The notes: generated by a model not told the origin, from the letters alone. A DNA stretch of 64,000 nt from Bradyrhizobium sp. CB1717 (GCF_029714325.1 NZ_CP121666.1:3534001-3598000); one strand, 5' to 3'. Positions 53,130 through 62,318 are shown, counted from the first letter of the stretch. Numbers and translations: made by a program.

Positions 53130-54068
53130 TCAGAAATTGATCCGTTCGCGCTCGACCACGATCGGGCGTCGCCGGACCTGGTTGTAGATCGCGACGATAT
53201 ATTCGCCGAGCACGCCGAGGAAAAACAGCTGCACGCCACCGAAGAAGAACAGGCCGATGATGATCGTGGGGATGCCGTGCGGACCGATGTCGAAGCCGGC
53301 TATCTTGAGCAGGAACACGACGAACGCATAGGCAAAGCTCAGCGACGAGATGATCAGTCCGAAGAAGAACGCGGTACGTAGCGGCACGGTCGAGAAGCTG
53401 ATGGCGCCGAGCAGCCCCTGGTCGATCAGGCTCGACAGCCGGTTGCGGGAGATGCCGTGCTTGCGCGCCAGCCAGGTGTAGGGCACGCCGATCGAGCGAA
53501 AGCCGCATTCGAACGGCATCATTCGCATGAAGGGCTGGACGTCCTCGAATTGCTTCATGGCGTCGAGCACCTTGCGGTCGACGAGCTGGTAGTCGCCGAC
53601 GTCGGCCGGATAGTCGACATAGGACATCCGGCTGATCATCTTGTAGTAGAGATGCCGCGCGGTCCGGCTCATGAGAGGCTCTTCGCGCCGGGCCCGGATG
53701 CCGAACACGATCTCGTAGCCTTGCTCCCAGTGCTTGACGAAAGTCGGGATCAGCGACGGCGGGTCCTGCAGATCCGCGGGCATGAACAGCACGGTGGCAT
53801 CGCCTGTCGAGGCCAGCACGCCGTTGTAGGTATTCCTCAGCACGCCGAAGTTCCGGGCGTTCACGATGACCTTCACCGAGGGATCCTCGGCTGCGATCTC
53901 CTTGAGAATCTCCACGGTCCGGTCGGTCGAGGCGTTGTCGCAGAAGATGTGCTCGCGCTCGTAATCCGGCAGCTCACGGTCGAAGATGTCCTTGACCGCC
54001 GCGTAGCATTCCCGGATTCCCGCCTCCTCGTTGTAGCAGGGCGTCACAAGGCTGATCTTCTTCCGCAT
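53130..54068 (-). CDS. Polyprenyl-phosphate glycosyltransferase (GT2, DPM1/ArnC-like)
   Basis: 312 residues: a GT-A domain (ISLVTPCYNEEAGIRECYAAV, IFCDNASTDRTVEILKEIA, LFMPADLQDPPSLIP with D99 and D102, VFGIRARREEPLMSR) and two C-terminal membrane helices (TAFFFGLIISSLSFAYAFVVFLLKI; GLFFFGGVQLFFLGVLGEYIVAIYN). Such enzymes load a sugar onto undecaprenyl phosphate for use by periplasmic GT-C transferases, two candidates for which flank it in this window. ATG at 54068 is fixed by GGAGG five bases upstream; an open frame beyond it is not conserved. Confidence 0.88.
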   Translation of the reverse strand: MRKKISLVTPCYNEEAGIRECYAAVKDIFDRELPDYEREHIFCDNASTDRTVEILKEIAAEDPSVKVIVNARNFGVLRNTYNGVLASTGDATVLFMPADLQDPPSLIPTFVKHWEQGYEIVFGIRARREEPLMSRTARHLYYKMISRMSYVDYPADVGDYQLVDRKVLDAMKQFEDVQPFMRMMPFECGFRSIGVPYTWLARKHGISRNRLSSLIDQGLLGAISFSTVPLRTAFFFGLIISSLSFAYAFVVFLLKIAGFDIGPHGIPTIIIGLFFFGGVQLFFLGVLGEYIVAIYNQVRRRPIVVERERINF

Positions 54069-54101
54069 CAATCCTCCAGGACGTCCGTCGAGCGGGATTA
54101 C

Positions 54102-54115
54102 TCCCCCGTGGGGGA
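54102..54115. promoter_or_regulatory. Inverted repeat in the GT2/rfbF divergent region
   Basis: TCCCCC-GT-GGGGGA is a perfect 6-bp dyad 34 bases upstream of the GT2 start and about 180 upstream of rfbF. It could be an operator or transcript hairpin; no regulator is identified. Confidence 0.3.
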
Positions 54116-54297
54116 ATCGGCAGCCGGTGGCCGCCCGAGGGGACTGGCGCGCCGGTGGTGGGGTTGCCATCCTTCAATCGTTTCTTTAGCAGGTAAGTCG
54201 GCAACTTCAACCGTTCCGGGAACGGGGCGAGGGCGGTTGGATCTTGTTGACAAGACTGGACTAATCGTTCTGATGTGACGTTTTCTGCTGGGCGGGT

Positions 54298-55074
54298 ATG
54301 AGCATGAAGGCCGTGATTCTGGCAGGTGGGTTCGGGACTCGCATCACCGAAGAGAGCCACATCAAGCCGAAACCCATGATCGAGATCGGCGGCAAGCCGA
54401 TCCTGTGGCACATCATGAAGATCTTCTCGTCGCACGGGATCGACGAATTCGTCATCTGCTGTGGCTACAAATCCTACGTCATCAAGGAATATTTCGCTAA
54501 CTACTTCCTCCACATGGCGGACGTCACCTTCGACCTCGCCAACAATGCGATGGAAGTGCACAACAAGTTCGCCGAGCACTGGAAGGTGACGCTGGTCGAC
54601 ACCGGCCTCAACACCATGACCGGCGGCCGCCTCAAGCGCATCAGGGATTATGTCGGCAACGAGGCGTTCTGCATGACCTACGGCGACGGGCTCGCGGACG
54701 TCGATATCGGCGCGCTGCGGGAGTTTCATCGTGCTCATGGACGTCACGCCACGGTCACCGCCATCCAGCCGCCAGCGCGTTTCGGCGCGCTCGATATCGG
54801 CGACGACGTGGTCCGGCATTTCGAGGAGAAGCCGCGAGGCGACGGTCGCTGGATCAACGGCGGCTTCTTCGTGCTGGAGCCGGCGATCTTCGACTATCTC
54901 GGGGACGACGCCACCATCTGGGAGCAGGAGCCGCTGAAGCGGCTGTCACAGGACGGGCAGCTCGCGGCCTACCGTCACACCGGCTTCTGGGAAGCGATGG
55001 ACACCCTGCGCGACAAGCTTCATCTGGAGCAGCTCTGGGAGAGCGGGCAGGCCCCCTGGAAGCGATGGCAATGA
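54298..55074 (+). CDS. rfbF: Glucose-1-phosphate cytidylyltransferase
   Basis: 258 residues. Makes CDP-glucose from glucose-1-phosphate and CTP. The nucleotidyltransferase loop is [16 protein letters not shown] (GGFGTR at 10-15), then [44 protein letters not shown], very characteristic of Rfb[13 protein letters not shown] is the metal-binding aspartate region, [10 protein letters not shown] and [19 protein letters not shown] complete the match. It overlaps the CDP-glucose dehydratase gene by ten bases. First gene of a four-gene plus-strand unit. Confidence 0.95.
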   Translation: MSMKAVILAGGFGTRITEESHIKPKPMIEIGGKPILWHIMKIFSSHGIDEFVICCGYKSYVIKEYFANYFLHMADVTFDLANNAMEVHNKFAEHWKVTLVDTGLNTMTGGRLKRIRDYVGNEAFCMTYGDGLADVDIGALREFHRAHGRHATVTAIQPPARFGALDIGDDVVRHFEEKPRGDGRWINGGFFVLEPAIFDYLGDDATIWEQEPLKRLSQDGQLAAYRHTGFWEAMDTLRDKLHLEQLWESGQAPWKRWQ

Positions 55075-56132
55075 ACCCTGGCTTCTGGAACGGCAAGCGC
55101 GTCCTCGTTACCGGCCATACCGGCTTCAAGGGCGGCTGGATGGTGGCGTGGCTGCGCCATCTCGGCGCCGAGGTAGCAGGTCTCGCGCTGCCGCCGTCGA
55201 CGACGCCCAACCTGTTCGACCTGGCGCAGACGGCGCAGGACATCGCGTCGGTCTTCGCCGATATCCGCGATCCCGCCGCGGTCAAGGCGGTGTTCGACCG
55301 ATTCCAGCCCGAGATCGTGTTTCACATGGCCGCCCAGGCGATCGTGCGGGCATCCTATGATGATCCGGTCGGCACCTATGCGACCAACGTCATGGGCACC
55401 GTGCACGTCTTCGAGGCGGTGCGGACCTCCGGCGTGCGCGTGGTGGTCAACGTCACCAGCGACAAATGCTACGACAACAAAGAGTGGGTCTGGGGCTACC
55501 GCGAGACCGACCCGCTCGGCGGCAAGGATCCCTATTCCAGCAGCAAGGCCTGCGCGGAGCTGGTCACAGCGGCGTATCGGTCGTCGTTCTTCAGCGGCAC
55601 TCACGGGATCGGCTTCGCCAGCGCCCGCGCCGGCAACGTGATCGGTGGCGGCGACTGGGCGCAGGATCGTCTCATCCCCGATGTGATCGCCGCGATTCGC
55701 AACGGACAACCGGTGCCGGTCCGCAATCCCGATGCGGTGCGGCCCTGGCAGCACGTGCTCGAGCCGCTGTCGGGCTACATTCTGCTCGCCGAACATCTGT
55801 GGCGCGATCCGGCTGCCTTCTCCAGCGAATGGAATTTCGGTCCCGACGCAGATAGCGTGCGCACGGTGCGCTGGCTGGTCGATCGCCTCGCACTGCTGTG
55901 GGGTGTTCCGCCGCAGCAGATGCCGCAGCCGGGAGAGCATCCGCACGAGGCGCGGCTGCTGTCACTGGACAGTTCCAAGGCGCGGGCTCAGCTCGGCTGG
56001 GCGCCGCGTTGGGGCCTCGATCGTGCCGCCTCCGCCGTGGTGGAGTGGTACAAGGCGTTCGAGCAGGGCGCTGCGGTCAAGCCGGTGATGGTTGACCAGA
56101 TCGACGCTTTCATGAACACAAGGCGGGACTAG
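55065..56132 (+). CDS. rfbG: CDP-glucose 4,6-dehydratase
   Basis: 355 residues, extended SDR. Rossmann GHTGFKGGW from residue 17, [38 protein letters not shown] with catalytic Y157 and K161, [21 protein letters not shown] and [20 protein letters not shown], all diagnostic of RfbG. It gives CDP-4-keto-6-deoxy-glucose. The usual next enzyme, the RfbH 3-dehydrase, is absent; a methyltransferase follows instead. Confidence 0.95.
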   Translation: MAMNPGFWNGKRVLVTGHTGFKGGWMVAWLRHLGAEVAGLALPPSTTPNLFDLAQTAQDIASVFADIRDPAAVKAVFDRFQPEIVFHMAAQAIVRASYDDPVGTYATNVMGTVHVFEAVRTSGVRVVVNVTSDKCYDNKEWVWGYRETDPLGGKDPYSSSKACAELVTAAYRSSFFSGTHGIGFASARAGNVIGGGDWAQDRLIPDVIAAIRNGQPVPVRNPDAVRPWQHVLEPLSGYILLAEHLWRDPAAFSSEWNFGPDADSVRTVRWLVDRLALLWGVPPQQMPQPGEHPHEARLLSLDSSKARAQLGWAPRWGLDRAASAVVEWYKAFEQGAAVKPVMVDQIDAFMNTRRD

Positions 56133-56154
56133 CCGCCCTTCAAATCGGATCAAT

Positions 56155-57399
56155 ATGATGGCCACCACGTCGACGAGACCGCTTACTGAGATCAAGAGTT
56201 GCGAGGTCTGCGGCAGCGACAAGCTCGTGCCGGTGCTCGATCTCGGCCTGCATCCCCTGTGCGACGACCTGGTGGCGGTCGGCGATTCGCGTGTATGCCG
56301 CGAATATCCGATTCAGATCGATTTCTGCGCGACTTGCGCCACCGGCCATCAGCGCTTCCAGGTTCCGAAAGAGGACCTTTTCCCCAAGGACTATCACTAT
56401 CGCTCTCGCTTCACCGCCGACGTGCTCTCGGGGATGAAGGGGCTCGTGGCGACCTGCGCGGAACGGATGGGACCCCTGACCGGCAAGATCGCGCTCGACA
56501 TCGGCTGCAACGACGGAAGCCTGCTGGATTTCTTCCGTGAGGCCGGCGCGACAACGGCCGGCATCGAGCCGACCGGCGCAGCGCAGGACGCCGCCGCCAA
56601 GGGCCATTTCGTTGTGCAGAACTATCTCAGCACCGAGACCGCGGCCGAGATCCGTCGCGCCGTCGGCACGCCCGACATCATCACCTTCACCAATGTTTTC
56701 GCGCATATCGAGGATCTGAACGGCGTGCTCGCGGCGCTGAAGGCGCTGCTCGGGCCCGAGACGGTGATCGTGATCGAGAATCACTATCTCGGCGCGGTGC
56801 TGGACCGGCATCAGTTCGACACCTTCTATCACGAGCATCCGCGCACCTATTCGTACAAATCGTTCAGCTTCATCGCAAGATCGCTCGGCCTCGACATCGT
56901 CAATGTCGAATTTCCCGCGCGCTATGGCGGCAATATTCGTGTCATTCTCGGACATGCGGCCAAGAGCGATACTGTCGCAGCCGAGATCGTCGCGCGCGAA
57001 AACAATTTCCAGGCCGAGTTCGCCCAGCTCGCGCGCGACGTCGAGCTCTGGAAGGCGCGCAAGGGCGAAGAGCTGAAGAAGATCATCGCGGCGCACGGTC
57101 CTGTCAGGGCCAAGGCGTTTCCGGGCCGCGCGGCGATCCTGGTCAAGTTGCTGGGGCTGACTGAAAAAGAGATCGTTGCGGTCCACGAGAAACCCGGCTC
57201 GATCAAGATCGGCCATTATGTGCCGGGCACGCGCATTCCGATCGTGTCCGACGACGAATTGTTCGCGCATGGCGACCAGGGTAAGCCGCTGCTCAATCTC
57301 GCCTGGCACATCTCGCGCGAGATCCGTCAGTATCTCCAGGACAACGGTTACAAAGGGCCGGTGATCGACGTGCTCGGCGCGGACGATTTCCATGCCTGA
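56155..57399 (+). CDS. Nucleotide-sugar C-methyltransferase (TylC3/NovU type)
   Basis: 414 residues in the three-domain layout of sugar C-methyltransferases. An N-terminal zinc domain has C16 and C19 (CEVCGS) and CATCATGHQ; the SAM fold has ALDIGCNDGSLLDFF and IEPTG; the motif FYHEHPRTYSYKSF holds the H-E-H catalytic group; the C-terminal half has RYGGNIRVILG and a second Rossmann part. The expected reaction is C3-methylation of the 4-keto-6-deoxy sugar from RfbG. Start at 56155 (ATG ATG; either works). Confidence 0.85.
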   Translation: MMATTSTRPLTEIKSCEVCGSDKLVPVLDLGLHPLCDDLVAVGDSRVCREYPIQIDFCATCATGHQRFQVPKEDLFPKDYHYRSRFTADVLSGMKGLVATCAERMGPLTGKIALDIGCNDGSLLDFFREAGATTAGIEPTGAAQDAAAKGHFVVQNYLSTETAAEIRRAVGTPDIITFTNVFAHIEDLNGVLAALKALLGPETVIVIENHYLGAVLDRHQFDTFYHEHPRTYSYKSFSFIARSLGLDIVNVEFPARYGGNIRVILGHAAKSDTVAAEIVARENNFQAEFAQLARDVELWKARKGEELKKIIAAHGPVRAKAFPGRAAILVKLLGLTEKEIVAVHEKPGSIKIGHYVPGTRIPIVSDDELFAHGDQGKPLLNLAWHISREIRQYLQDNGYKGPVIDVLGADDFHA

Positions 57400-58372
57400 G
57401 GCGCCCGTCTTCACGATCCTCGGATCGGGTTTCGGGATGTATGGATATCTGCCTGCGCTGATCGAGTGCGGGAATAGGGTGGCGCTGCCGGAGCGCTACC
57501 GCGCCGTGGTCAGCGGGCGAAGCGAGCTCGTCCAATATGCGCCCGAGGTGATCTGGTGTCCCGGCACCGAGGAGGCGTTGGCACAGGCGAGCGGTGCGGT
57601 GATTGCGCTTCGCCCTGCCGATCAGGCCGGCTGGATGGCGAGGCTGGCAGAAATGCCCGGTATCGGCGAGCTGATCCTGGAGAAGCCGGTCGCGCCGACA
57701 CCGCAGCTTGCGGCGCAGCTCATCGAGGCATTCGAGCGCACCGGCAAGCGCTACCGCGTCGGCTACACCTTTCGTTTCATGCCGTGGGCAGAGCGGCTTC
57801 GCGCGGTGCTCGGCGAGAGAACCGATGGCCTTTCGCTGGACTGGAGCTTCATGGCGCATCACTACCGCGCCAATCTCGCGAACTGGAAGCGGTTCGACGC
57901 CAGTGGCGGCGGCGCTCTCCGCTTCTACGGCATCCATCTGATCGCGCTTCTTGCAGAGCTCGGTTACGACGACGTCTCGTCGTCGGTGGTCGGCGGACCG
58001 TCGGACGCTGAGACGTCGTCATGGGAGGCCGTGTTCACGGCCAAGGCCCTGCCGCCATTCACGCTGCGCGTCGACAGTCGCGCGCCACAGACCTGGTTCA
58101 GGATCACCGCGGATCCGCGCGTTTCGCTCGTGGACCAGCCCGATCCCTTCGCGTCGGTCGAGCGGGACGTTCGCGATCCCAAGGTCGCCCGCGGTCCCAG
58201 GGTCGCCGGAGATCCCAGGGTCGCTCGCGATCCCAGGGTCGACGTGCTGTCACGGTTGTGCCGCTCGCTCAGCGAGCTCGACGCGGGCCATGCGCCGCGT
58301 CAACGTGACATCATCGCGCTGTGGATGCGAGTAGAGCAGGCGTCCCGGCGAGTCTCAGCGTCATTGACGTGA
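57392..58372 (+). CDS. Gfo/Idh/MocA-like oxidoreductase with an in-frame hexapeptide repeat
   Basis: 326 residues. The N-terminal Rossmann part (FTILGSGFGMYGYLPALIECG), the EKPVAPTPQ block and YRVGYTFRFMPW place it in the Gfo/Idh family, likely a ketoreductase for the methylated sugar of this operon. Residues 261-284 are four tandem copies of a (R/G)(D/G)P(K/R)V(A/D) hexapeptide encoded by an 18-bp repeat, which is not a normal part of the family and looks like a surface loop. The start overlaps the methyltransferase gene; the 3' end overlaps the convergent GT-C gene by 12 bases. Confidence 0.72.
   Translation: MPEAPVFTILGSGFGMYGYLPALIECGNRVALPERYRAVVSGRSELVQYAPEVIWCPGTEEALAQASGAVIALRPADQAGWMARLAEMPGIGELILEKPVAPTPQLAAQLIEAFERTGKRYRVGYTFRFMPWAERLRAVLGERTDGLSLDWSFMAHHYRANLANWKRFDASGGGALRFYGIHLIALLAELGYDDVSSSVVGGPSDAETSSWEAVFTAKALPPFTLRVDSRAPQTWFRITADPRVSLVDQPDPFASVERDVRDPKVARGPRVAGDPRVARDPRVDVLSRLCRSLSELDAGHAPRQRDIIALWMRVEQASRRVSASLT
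58172..58243 (+). repeat. 18-bp tandem repeat, four in-frame copies
   Basis: Units at 58172-58189, 58190-58207, 58208-58225 and 58226-58243, with consensus CGCGATCCCAGGGTCGCC. Each copy differs from the consensus by one to three bases. All are in frame with the oxidoreductase gene. Confidence 0.92.
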
Positions 58373-59722
58373 TGGTGGTGCCAGCGATAGCGCGTGCTCG
58401 CGGGCGGTGGCCCAGACGTCCGGCGGCAAAGTGGGGTTGAACGGTTTCTCGTTTGCCCGATAGACGCGCTCGATCACGTCCCCCGAAGCCCAGTTGATCT
58501 GGCGCAGCATTAGGCCGGCCTGCAGCGACCAGGCGACCCAGACGCAGGCGATCAGTGCGGTCGGCCGCGGGCGGCCGGGCAAGAAGTTCGCAAGCTCGTT
58601 GACCGCGATCGCTAGCAAGAAAGCATAGGCGAAGGCGGGCAGGGCAAGATGCCGGTCTCGCGCATAGGAATAGGAGAGGAGCGGCCCTCCGATCGCGATC
58701 GCTGCGATGACGACGACGACGAGCGTATGGCGCTGTGGCCGGCCCCTGAGCGCAACAAGGCCTGCCACGATGAGCGCGGTCGAGAGGGTCTCCACGATGG
58801 TCTGGTAGTGCGGGCGATCGAAGATGACGCCCCACTGGGTGATGCGGAATGCGAGCGCGCCCAACTGTGCCAGTACGTTGTAGACGTAGAGCTTGTACAC
58901 AGCATGGCCCGGGAACAACGTCTGACGTTCCTCCTTCGACAACATCTGAAAGAAATAGCCGACGGACTCATCGACCCCGGCGGTCCCCATGCCGGAGCCG
59001 AGCACGACGGCGCGCATGGCGAAATAAGCCAGCGTGATGCCGCCGAACACGATCGCAGCCCTGAGCGGCGCGGTGCGCAGGAAGTAGATGTAGAACGCGA
59101 TCAAGAAGAGCCCGTTTTCCTTCGAGAGCAGCGCGATCGCATACGCCAGCCCGCACAGGGCGAGCTTTACCCTGTCGGTGTTGTCAGAGAGAACACTCAG
59201 CAGCGAGGCCGCGAAGCAGACGAGCACGAGGACGTGCGGCAATTCACTGATCCATACGACCGATCCGGAAATGAACGGCGAGCCGATCGCGAACACGGTG
59301 ATCAGCAGCACACTTTCCGGGCGCAAGCCCAATCGCCGCACCACCTGAAGGCTCAATCCCATCAGCAGCAGGAAGATGGCGAACTGCACATAGCGATACG
59401 GCGTCGGGTTGAGACCGAAGAGCGTATACAGGCATTTCAGCAGGAATTCGGCGACCGGCCGGTAGAACGGACTCTGGAGCATCCAGGCGGGCGACAGTGG
59501 CAGGTCGAGGAAGCGGTCGTTACGCAGCTTGGCGAGCCAGATCAGATCGTCGGTCGCCTCGAACGGCTGCCGCAGCATGGTGTTGAACAGCAGGCCGAGC
59601 CAGACCACGGTTCCGATCGCCATCACGACGATGAGCGTATTGGCGAGGCCCGCTGCCGCAATTGGATGACCGTGGCGCCGCGCATCGGCCGTGATCAGCT
59701 CGTCACTCACTTTGTCGGTCAT
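58361..59722 (-). CDS. Polytopic membrane protein, GT-C glycosyltransferase-like
   Basis: 453 residues with about eleven hydrophobic helices. The first periplasmic loop has acidic residues and an arginine (FEATDDLIWLAKLRNDRF, SPFYRPVAEFLL) as in GT-C enzymes of the PMT/ArnT/TMTC group, and LLSKENGLFLIAFYIYFL is a typical GT-C helix. A role in periplasmic transfer of a polyprenyl-linked sugar is the best guess. Start at the ATG at 59722. Confidence 0.65.
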   Translation of the reverse strand: MTDKVSDELITADARRHGHPIAAAGLANTLIVVMAIGTVVWLGLLFNTMLRQPFEATDDLIWLAKLRNDRFLDLPLSPAWMLQSPFYRPVAEFLLKCLYTLFGLNPTPYRYVQFAIFLLLMGLSLQVVRRLGLRPESVLLITVFAIGSPFISGSVVWISELPHVLVLVCFAASLLSVLSDNTDRVKLALCGLAYAIALLSKENGLFLIAFYIYFLRTAPLRAAIVFGGITLAYFAMRAVVLGSGMGTAGVDESVGYFFQMLSKEERQTLFPGHAVYKLYVYNVLAQLGALAFRITQWGVIFDRPHYQTIVETLSTALIVAGLVALRGRPQRHTLVVVVIAAIAIGGPLLSYSYARDRHLALPAFAYAFLLAIAVNELANFLPGRPRPTALIACVWVAWSLQAGLMLRQINWASGDVIERVYRANEKPFNPTLPPDVWATAREHALSLAPPSRQ

Positions 59723-59857
59723 TTCAGGTCGCGTTGTCGGGCCAGGCGAGGCCGGCTTGGGGTGGTGAGCCCGGTGGAAGAGATTGACCAGCCTTGCGCG
59801 AGGATGGACGATCGCACATTGATCAGCAACCGGAAGTTGGTCAATGCCGCGGGACCG

Positions 59858-60697
59858 CTACCACACGCTCCGGCCGCCATCCATGACCAGGTTCTGCCCG
59901 GTCATGTAGCTCGACGCGTCCGAGCAGAGGAACTGGACGGCGGCGCGATATTCGTCGACCTCGGCCATCCGCCCCATCGGGATCAGGCGGGTGAGTCGTT
60001 CCACGAAAGCGGGATCCTGGTTGTTGAAGACGCCGCCCGGCGAGATCGCGTTGACCCGCACGCCGTGATCGGCCCAGTAGGTCGCCAGATATTTCGTCAG
60101 GCCGATCAGCCCGTGCTTGATCACTGAATAGGTCACGGGCTTGACCGGCTGCTCCTCCTCGCGCGTCACATGCGGTTGGCGGTAGAGCCGCTGGTCCGGC
60201 GCGATCACGCCGAGATCTGAGGCGATGTTGAGGATCACGCCGCGGCCGCGCCTGGCCATCTGACCGCCGAATTCCTGCGCGCACAGCATCGCCCCGGTCA
60301 GGCCTACCGCGATCTCGGTCTGCCATTGCGGCACCGGGAACGCCTCGAAGCGCGAGGAGTGCATGACGCCCGGGCTCGACGTTACCTTCGGATCGATCGC
60401 GGCGTTGTTGACGAGGATGTCGACGGTGACGCCGCGGCCCGCGAGCTGCTCGCTCGCGGCGCGCACCGAATCCTGCGCGGTGACGTCGAGCGCGAGCGCG
60501 ATCAGATCGGCGGAGGGCGCGCCCTGCTTCAGGGCGGCGACGGCCGCCTCGGCCTGCGCCAGGCCGATTTCGGTGACGACGACGCGCGCGCCCGCTTCGG
60601 AGAGTGCGGCGACATGCTGCCGCCCGAGCAGGCCGCCAGCGCCGGTCACGAGCGCCGTGCGTCCGGCGAGATCATAGCGGGAGGAGGGGCTTGCCAT
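59858..60697 (-). CDS. PtmA-like short-chain dehydrogenase, second locus
   Basis: 279 residues: cofactor loop TGAGGLLGRQH near residue 19, NNAA 97-100, S160, catalytic Y190 and K194 (VTYSVIKHGLIG), LATYWADHGVRVNAISPGGV, and YMTGQNLVMDGG. It matches the SDR at 38271-39092 block for block, including the unusual APDQRLY segment, and both are encoded near a CMP-sugar synthetase gene. ATG at 60697 is set by AGGAG seven bases upstream; the frame is open much further but lies inside the next gene. Last of the leftward operon. Confidence 0.8.
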   Translation of the reverse strand: MASPSSRYDLAGRTALVTGAGGLLGRQHVAALSEAGARVVVTEIGLAQAEAAVAALKQGAPSADLIALALDVTAQDSVRAASEQLAGRGVTVDILVNNAAIDPKVTSSPGVMHSSRFEAFPVPQWQTEIAVGLTGAMLCAQEFGGQMARRGRGVILNIASDLGVIAPDQRLYRQPHVTREEEQPVKPVTYSVIKHGLIGLTKYLATYWADHGVRVNAISPGGVFNNQDPAFVERLTRLIPMGRMAEVDEYRAAVQFLCSDASSYMTGQNLVMDGGRSVW

Positions 60698-60711
60698 TGG
60701 GAGGCTCCTGT

Positions 60712-61473
60712 TCAGCTGCGCAACTGGCCGCCATCGGCGACCATGACGCTGCCGGTGATGAAGGCGGCGCGGGGTGAGGCAAGGAACGCGACGAGGTCGG
60801 CGACCTCTTCCGGCTTGCCGAGCCGGCGCAGCGCGACCTCGCGCGCGAGCATGTCCTCGACCGCGGTCCTGTTCTCGGCGAGCTTGCGCGCCCAGGTCCC
60901 CTCGGCGGCGAGGATATTGCCCGGCGCAACGGCATTGATGCGGATGCCCTCGAGCGCCAGCGGCCGCGCCAATCCGCGCACGGTCGCATTCAGCGCCGCC
61001 TTGGCGGCATAGTAGGTCACGGGCGCGCCGAGCGCCGCCATGCCCGCAATCGAGGAAATGCAGATGATGGACCGGTCGCCGCTGCCGCGCGCCAGCAGCG
61101 GCCGCGCGGCCTCGATCGTGTTGGTGGTGGCGAAGAAGTTGAGGTCCATCACCCGCGACCATTCCGCCGCGGTTTCCTTGCCCGGCGGGACGGAGGCGCC
61201 GCTGCCGACATTGCAGACGAGGACGTCGAGGCGGCCCCAGTGCTGCTCGACATCCTGGATCAGTGCCGCGGCGGCGGCCGGATCGGTGACGTCGGCAATA
61301 TGGATCGAGCTCTGTCCGCCGACGGCCGCGCGCGCCGCGTTCAGCGCATCGGAGCCGCGTGCAGCCAGCGCGACCTTCGCTCCCTCCGCGGCAAGTGCGG
61401 CGGCAATGGCAAGGCCGATGCCGCGGCTGGCGCCGGTGACGAGAGCGACGCGGCCTTCCAGCTCGAGCTTCAT
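60712..61473 (-). CDS. Short-chain dehydrogenase/reductase (FabG-like)
   Basis: 253 residues: TGASRGIGLAIA loop, S140/S141, Y154 and K158 (VTYYAAKAA), VRGLARPLALEGIRINAVAPGNI and a C-terminal FITGSVMVADGGQL. Substrate unknown; by context it is a sugar or sugar-acid dehydrogenase. Overlaps the isomerase gene by four bases. Confidence 0.82.
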   Translation of the reverse strand: MKLELEGRVALVTGASRGIGLAIAAALAAEGAKVALAARGSDALNAARAAVGGQSSIHIADVTDPAAAAALIQDVEQHWGRLDVLVCNVGSGASVPPGKETAAEWSRVMDLNFFATTNTIEAARPLLARGSGDRSIICISSIAGMAALGAPVTYYAAKAALNATVRGLARPLALEGIRINAVAPGNILAAEGTWARKLAENRTAVEDMLAREVALRRLGKPEEVADLVAFLASPRAAFITGSVMVADGGQLRS

Positions 61474-62318
61474 CGCGCCGCGTCCTCGATCCAGCCGACC
61501 GTCATGTCGCGATACCTTGCGAGCGCGCCGGCATGGTCGCCGTCGGCCGCGCGTGCGGTCTGCAGGATGTACTGTCCCTTGTAGCCGGAACGCTCGATCA
61601 GCCGGATCGTCTTGGCGAGATCGGCGTTGCCGGTGCCGAGCGGCACGGTGGTGCCGCCGCGAACGCGGTCCTTCACATGCACATTGAGGATACGCGGAGC
61701 GTAGGCTTCGATCTCCTCGCTGCTGTCATAGCCGAGCGAGGCGCTGTTGCCGCTGTCGTAGTTGATGCCGAAGACGTCTGCCGGAAACGCCTCCATGAAG
61801 CGGGCGAGGTCGCGCGGCGGCAGATCGGATTCGAACACGATCTTGACGTTCTGCCTCACAAGCTGTTCGCGGCGGGCGATCAGCACCCGCTTGAGCGTGT
61901 CGCTCTCGCTCTCGCGTTCGATCTTGCCATTGTCGACCAGCGGGATCACGACGAACTCGATGCCGATCCGGCTGCAGGCGGCGATCAGCAGATCGAGATC
62001 GTTGACGAGAGCGTCGCGCACGACGGCATCGACCTTCCAGAATGGCGCCTGCATGAAGCAGTCCCCCGTCAGGCTCGGAATGCGCAGGCCGTTCTCGCGT
62101 GCCAGGGCGATGATCTCCGCCCGGCCGGCTTCGGTCGTGAGCGGATTTTCCCGCAGCCGTTCCTGATCGATGGTCCATTCCATCCGCGTCAGGCCGAGCG
62201 CCTTGGCGCGGGGAAACTCCTCGCGCCATTCATCCCACGGGAACGCCTGGATCTTGCCGTCGACCAGTGCCGACAGGCGTCCCTGCATGAAGCCGATGCG
62301 TTGCAATGTTGCGGTCAC
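61470..62318 (-). CDS. Sugar phosphate isomerase/epimerase (xylose-isomerase-like TIM barrel)
   Basis: 282 residues of the AP-endonuclease-2/IolE-like TIM barrel: RIGFMQGRLS at strand one, RMEWTIDQERLRENPL, PSLTGDCFMQAPFW, VVIPLVDNGK, VFESDLPP, VFGINYDSGNSASLGYD and ILNVHVKDRVRGGTTVPLGTGNAD, with the E, D and H residues expected to bind a divalent metal. It probably epimerises or isomerises the precursor of the sugar activated by the downstream-read cytidylyltransferase. Overlaps both neighbours by four bases. Confidence 0.8.
   Translation of the reverse strand: MTATLQRIGFMQGRLSALVDGKIQAFPWDEWREEFPRAKALGLTRMEWTIDQERLRENPLTTEAGRAEIIALARENGLRIPSLTGDCFMQAPFWKVDAVVRDALVNDLDLLIAACSRIGIEFVVIPLVDNGKIERESESDTLKRVLIARREQLVRQNVKIVFESDLPPRDLARFMEAFPADVFGINYDSGNSASLGYDSSEEIEAYAPRILNVHVKDRVRGGTTVPLGTGNADLAKTIRLIERSGYKGQYILQTARAADGDHAGALARYRDMTVGWIEDAAR

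Noticed and set aside
59858..61162. A 434-residue reading through two SDR genes
   Set aside because: Its first half lies antiparallel in sense to no known fold and out of frame with the SDR at 60712-61473; the true start is at 60697 with its own ribosome site.
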